Assembly (NCBI GenBank): GCA_945865885.1
Contig: CAMBEZ010000001.1
Coordinates: 62,001-126,000, forward strand
From: Owenweeksia hongkongensis DSM 17368
GTDB lineage: Bacteria; Bacteroidota; Bacteroidia; Flavobacteriales; Schleiferiaceae
Direction of reading: 5' to 3'
DNA length: 64,000 bases
The notes under the pieces were generated by a model that worked only from the letters and a program-made list of their open reading frames with translations, did not search any database and was not told the DNA's origin. Made by a program: the position numbers and the translations under genes. Positions 62,104-64,000 of the stretch are shown here, one piece after another (the first letter of the stretch is position 1; each line of letters starts with the position of its first letter).

Positions 62104-64000
62104 ATGAAAAAAACCTACTTCTTTGCCTTCATGGCAATTGGATTTGCGGCCCTGGCCCAGTCCCCGAAGGCCCGCGTTGAAGCTCAGCGCACGGCCGACA
62201 ACAACGAGCAGCTTCCCGCGCGCTCTTCCGTAACGGCCCGCTACACGGGTACGGAAACGGTCGTTTATTCTGAAACCTTTGCAAGCGGAATTCCAGCCTC
62301 TTGGGACAACACCGGTGGTTTGGCCAACGGCGTTGCCGATGCTGATTCCAAGTGGGAGTACCGCGGTACCACCACCACCCCGGGCGTTGTTACCGGATCC
62401 CGCGGAGGATACGCAGGCACGGCCGCTACCGGCCAGCTGGCCATCCAGAGCCCCACGGCAGCCAACGGTTTTGTGTTGTTTGACTCCGACTTTTTGGACA
62501 ACGCAGGCATTGCAGGCAACTTCGGAAACGGAATTGCAGCTGCTGCCCACGTAGCCAACTTGACTTCAGGCGTCATCAACTTGACCGGCTACACCGAGGT
62601 GGATTTGGTGTTTAACCAATACTACCGTCGTTTCGCGGGCCCAACCGGCCAAGGCGTTCCGGCTACGTACATCGACTTTTCCATCAACGGCGGCACCACG
62701 TGGCCCTACACCGTGATGTTGAATTCTGGTATTGCGGTTAACTCCGCCACTACCCGTACCGACGTTGCAGCTGTACCCATTCCCGCCGCAGTTGCCGGTC
62801 AAGCCAACATGAAGTTCCGTTTCCGTTTCGACGGCGACTACTACTTCTGGCAGATCGACGACGTGAAAATCATCGAGACGCCCAAGCACCGCTTGGAGTA
62901 CATCGTGAACGCCAACGGCGCTCCTAAAGTAGACATCTTGTACGGTCCTGCTTCCGGTTCTTCCAAGCTGGGCAACATGTCCTTGAAGCAAAACCGCTCC
63001 ATCACGTTCGACGGCAACGTGGTCAACACCGGTTCTGCCAACCAAACCAACGTGAAGTTGCAAGTGAAAATCTTGAACAGCACGGGTGCTGTAGTGCAAA
63101 CCTTGAACGGTCCTGTGAAGGCTACCTTGGTTTCCGGCGACACGGCTGACTACAACGATTTGAACACCTTGGCCACTGCTTGGACTCCTGCTGCTGCAGG
63201 CACGTACGGGGTGACGTTCAGTGTTGTTACGGACTCTACGGTTGCTGTGTTCCCGGACACCATGGCCGTAACGGTAACCAACGACTTCAACTCTTTGGAC
63301 TACAGCCGTTTTGATAACTCCATCGGTACCCCGAACATCGGTTTGGACGGTTCTGCCTTTGCAGCACGCCACGATTTTGTGAACGCAGAGCGTTTGTTCG
63401 GCGTCAACGTAGGCATCTCCACCTTGACCACCGGCGGTGGTATTGTTGAAATGTCTGTTTTTGACTCTTCTGCCTTCGACGGTTACACGACCGGTTTTGA
63501 TCAGAACGCCATCTTGGCCTACGTACAGCACACCATCACGGCTGCCGACACGGCTGCGGGCACGATCTACTTTGACTTGACCGACCCCACCACCGGCTTC
63601 CCCATGTTGTTGCCTCAAGGTTCGTACTTCTTTGTATTCACGATGTACTCCAACAACGGGGCTGAGGTAGTGCGCATGCGCAACGACCAAAGCTTTGAAA
63701 ATGCTTCCGGTTCGGCCATGATGTACCTGACCACTGTGGGCGCTACGGCCTACAACCGTTGGTACACGGGCTACAGCAGCGGTCGCTCGTTCGAAAACCC
63801 TTGGATCCGCTCCAAGACGTGTGAATCAGCGAATCCTGTTGCGTGCATGGGCATTGGTTTGACCGAGGAGGCTATGGCTTCCATCACGGTTGCTCCAGTA
63901 CCTGCGAATGAGTTCATGAACGTTGCCTTCGGCGACGCAGACGGTCAGTTTGAATTGACCTTGATCGACATTACCGGTAAAGTTGTTAAGGCCCGCAACG
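62104..64000 (+). CDS. T9SS-secreted protein with C-terminal sorting domain, partial (3' end off the window)
   Basis: From ATG 62104 the frame stays open to the right edge (632 codons). It has a signal peptide (KKTYFFAFMAIGFAALAQ), a first beta-sandwich resembling cleaved-adhesin/choice-of-anchor domains (SETFASGIPASWDNTGG, FWQIDDVKIIE), a middle part with CARDB/Ig-like features (GNVVNTGSANQTNVKLQVKI), a third domain and, at the edge, ITVAPVPANEFMNVAF and LTLIDITGKVVKAR, the start of a type A T9SS sorting domain. It should be exported by the Sec system and then moved to the cell surface by the T9SS, which fits the porX gene in the window. Confidence 0.88.
   Translation, partial: MKKTYFFAFMAIGFAALAQSPKARVEAQRTADNNEQLPARSSVTARYTGTETVVYSETFASGIPASWDNTGGLANGVADADSKWEYRGTTTTPGVVTGSRGGYAGTAATGQLAIQSPTAANGFVLFDSDFLDNAGIAGNFGNGIAAAAHVANLTSGVINLTGYTEVDLVFNQYYRRFAGPTGQGVPATYIDFSINGGTTWPYTVMLNSGIAVNSATTRTDVAAVPIPAAVAGQANMKFRFRFDGDYYFWQIDDVKIIETPKHRLEYIVNANGAPKVDILYGPASGSSKLGNMSLKQNRSITFDGNVVNTGSANQTNVKLQVKILNSTGAVVQTLNGPVKATLVSGDTADYNDLNTLATAWTPAAAGTYGVTFSVVTDSTVAVFPDTMAVTVTNDFNSLDYSRFDNSIGTPNIGLDGSAFAARHDFVNAERLFGVNVGISTLTTGGGIVEMSVFDSSAFDGYTTGFDQNAILAYVQHTITAADTAAGTIYFDLTDPTTGFPMLLPQGSYFFVFTMYSNNGAEVVRMRNDQSFENASGSAMMYLTTVGATAYNRWYTGYSSGRSFENPWIRSKTCESANPVACMGIGLTEEAMASITVAPVPANEFMNVAFGDADGQFELTLIDITGKVVKARN

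Overview
The window looks like chromosomal DNA of a Bacteroidota bacterium, most likely order Flavobacteriales, of rather high GC content judged by eye. The markers are an LpxC-FabZ fusion, a SusC/SusD pair, a PorX-type regulator and a type IX secretion (T9SS) cargo with its C-terminal sorting domain, DUF4254 next to a GT9 glycosyltransferase, a SprT-like/PurK/PurE cluster, and promoter elements of the Bacteroidota type (TAnnTTTG at -7). No insertion sequence, integrase, CRISPR array, rRNA gene or complete tRNA gene was seen.

Layout. 1-6.5 kb: a plus-strand run of pabB (cut by the left edge), tilS, dsbD, DUF4254, GT9 and a YopX-like gene. 6.6-9.7 kb: a ComM-like gene that has lost both Walker motifs, a TolC-type remnant, and two divergent small exported proteins. 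9.7-15.5 kb: minus-strand folC, tonB, exbD, exbB (a TonB energising complex), the Na+/H+ antiporter nhaD and anmK. 15.6-21 kb: acyl-CoA dehydrogenase, a lipoprotein, Skp/OmpH, urocanate hydratase, DUF5522 and a LysM glucosaminidase. 21-28.8 kb: RNase HII fused in frame to a lipoprotein, then surface-polysaccharide genes (glycosyltransferase, flippase, sulfotransferase, Wzz, O-antigen ligase). 28.9-33.3 kb: a SusC/SusD nutrient-uptake pair. 33.5-39 kb: a minus-strand envelope operon (HD phosphohydrolase, lpxD, lpxC-fabZ, lpxA, ABC ATPase, efp).

39-46.6 kb: porX, tsaE, alanine dehydrogenase, DUF4258-like, proline dehydrogenase (opposite strand), aroB and aroA. 46.5-48.5 kb: two overlapping exported-protein genes (outer-membrane protein and helix-hairpin-helix protein). 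48.6-52.3 kb: a propeller-type sensor kinase and its LytTR response regulator. 52.3-54.8 kb: purE, purK, a SprT-like protease and a 39-residue cysteine-rich lipoprotein. 54.8-56.3 kb: the MlaE/MlaF lipid transporter pair. 56.4-59 kb: kynurenine monooxygenase and kynureninase. 59-62 kb: glycine dehydrogenase gcvP. 62.1 kb to the right edge: a T9SS cargo protein, cut by the edge.

Two themes stand out. First, about fourteen start codons lie only 3-5 nt downstream of a TAnnTTTG-like -7 element, which implies extensive leaderless transcription, including divergent promoter pairs packed into 27-28 bp gaps and -7 elements that contain the stop codon of the gene before. Second, several genes show unusual architecture: an ATPase-dead ComM, a nuclease-lipoprotein fusion, a tRNA 3'-half next to that fusion, long perfect hairpins inside three enzyme genes, and overlapping secreted-protein genes. 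No single unambiguous new multi-gene system was found. All gaps without a gene are under 200 bp.
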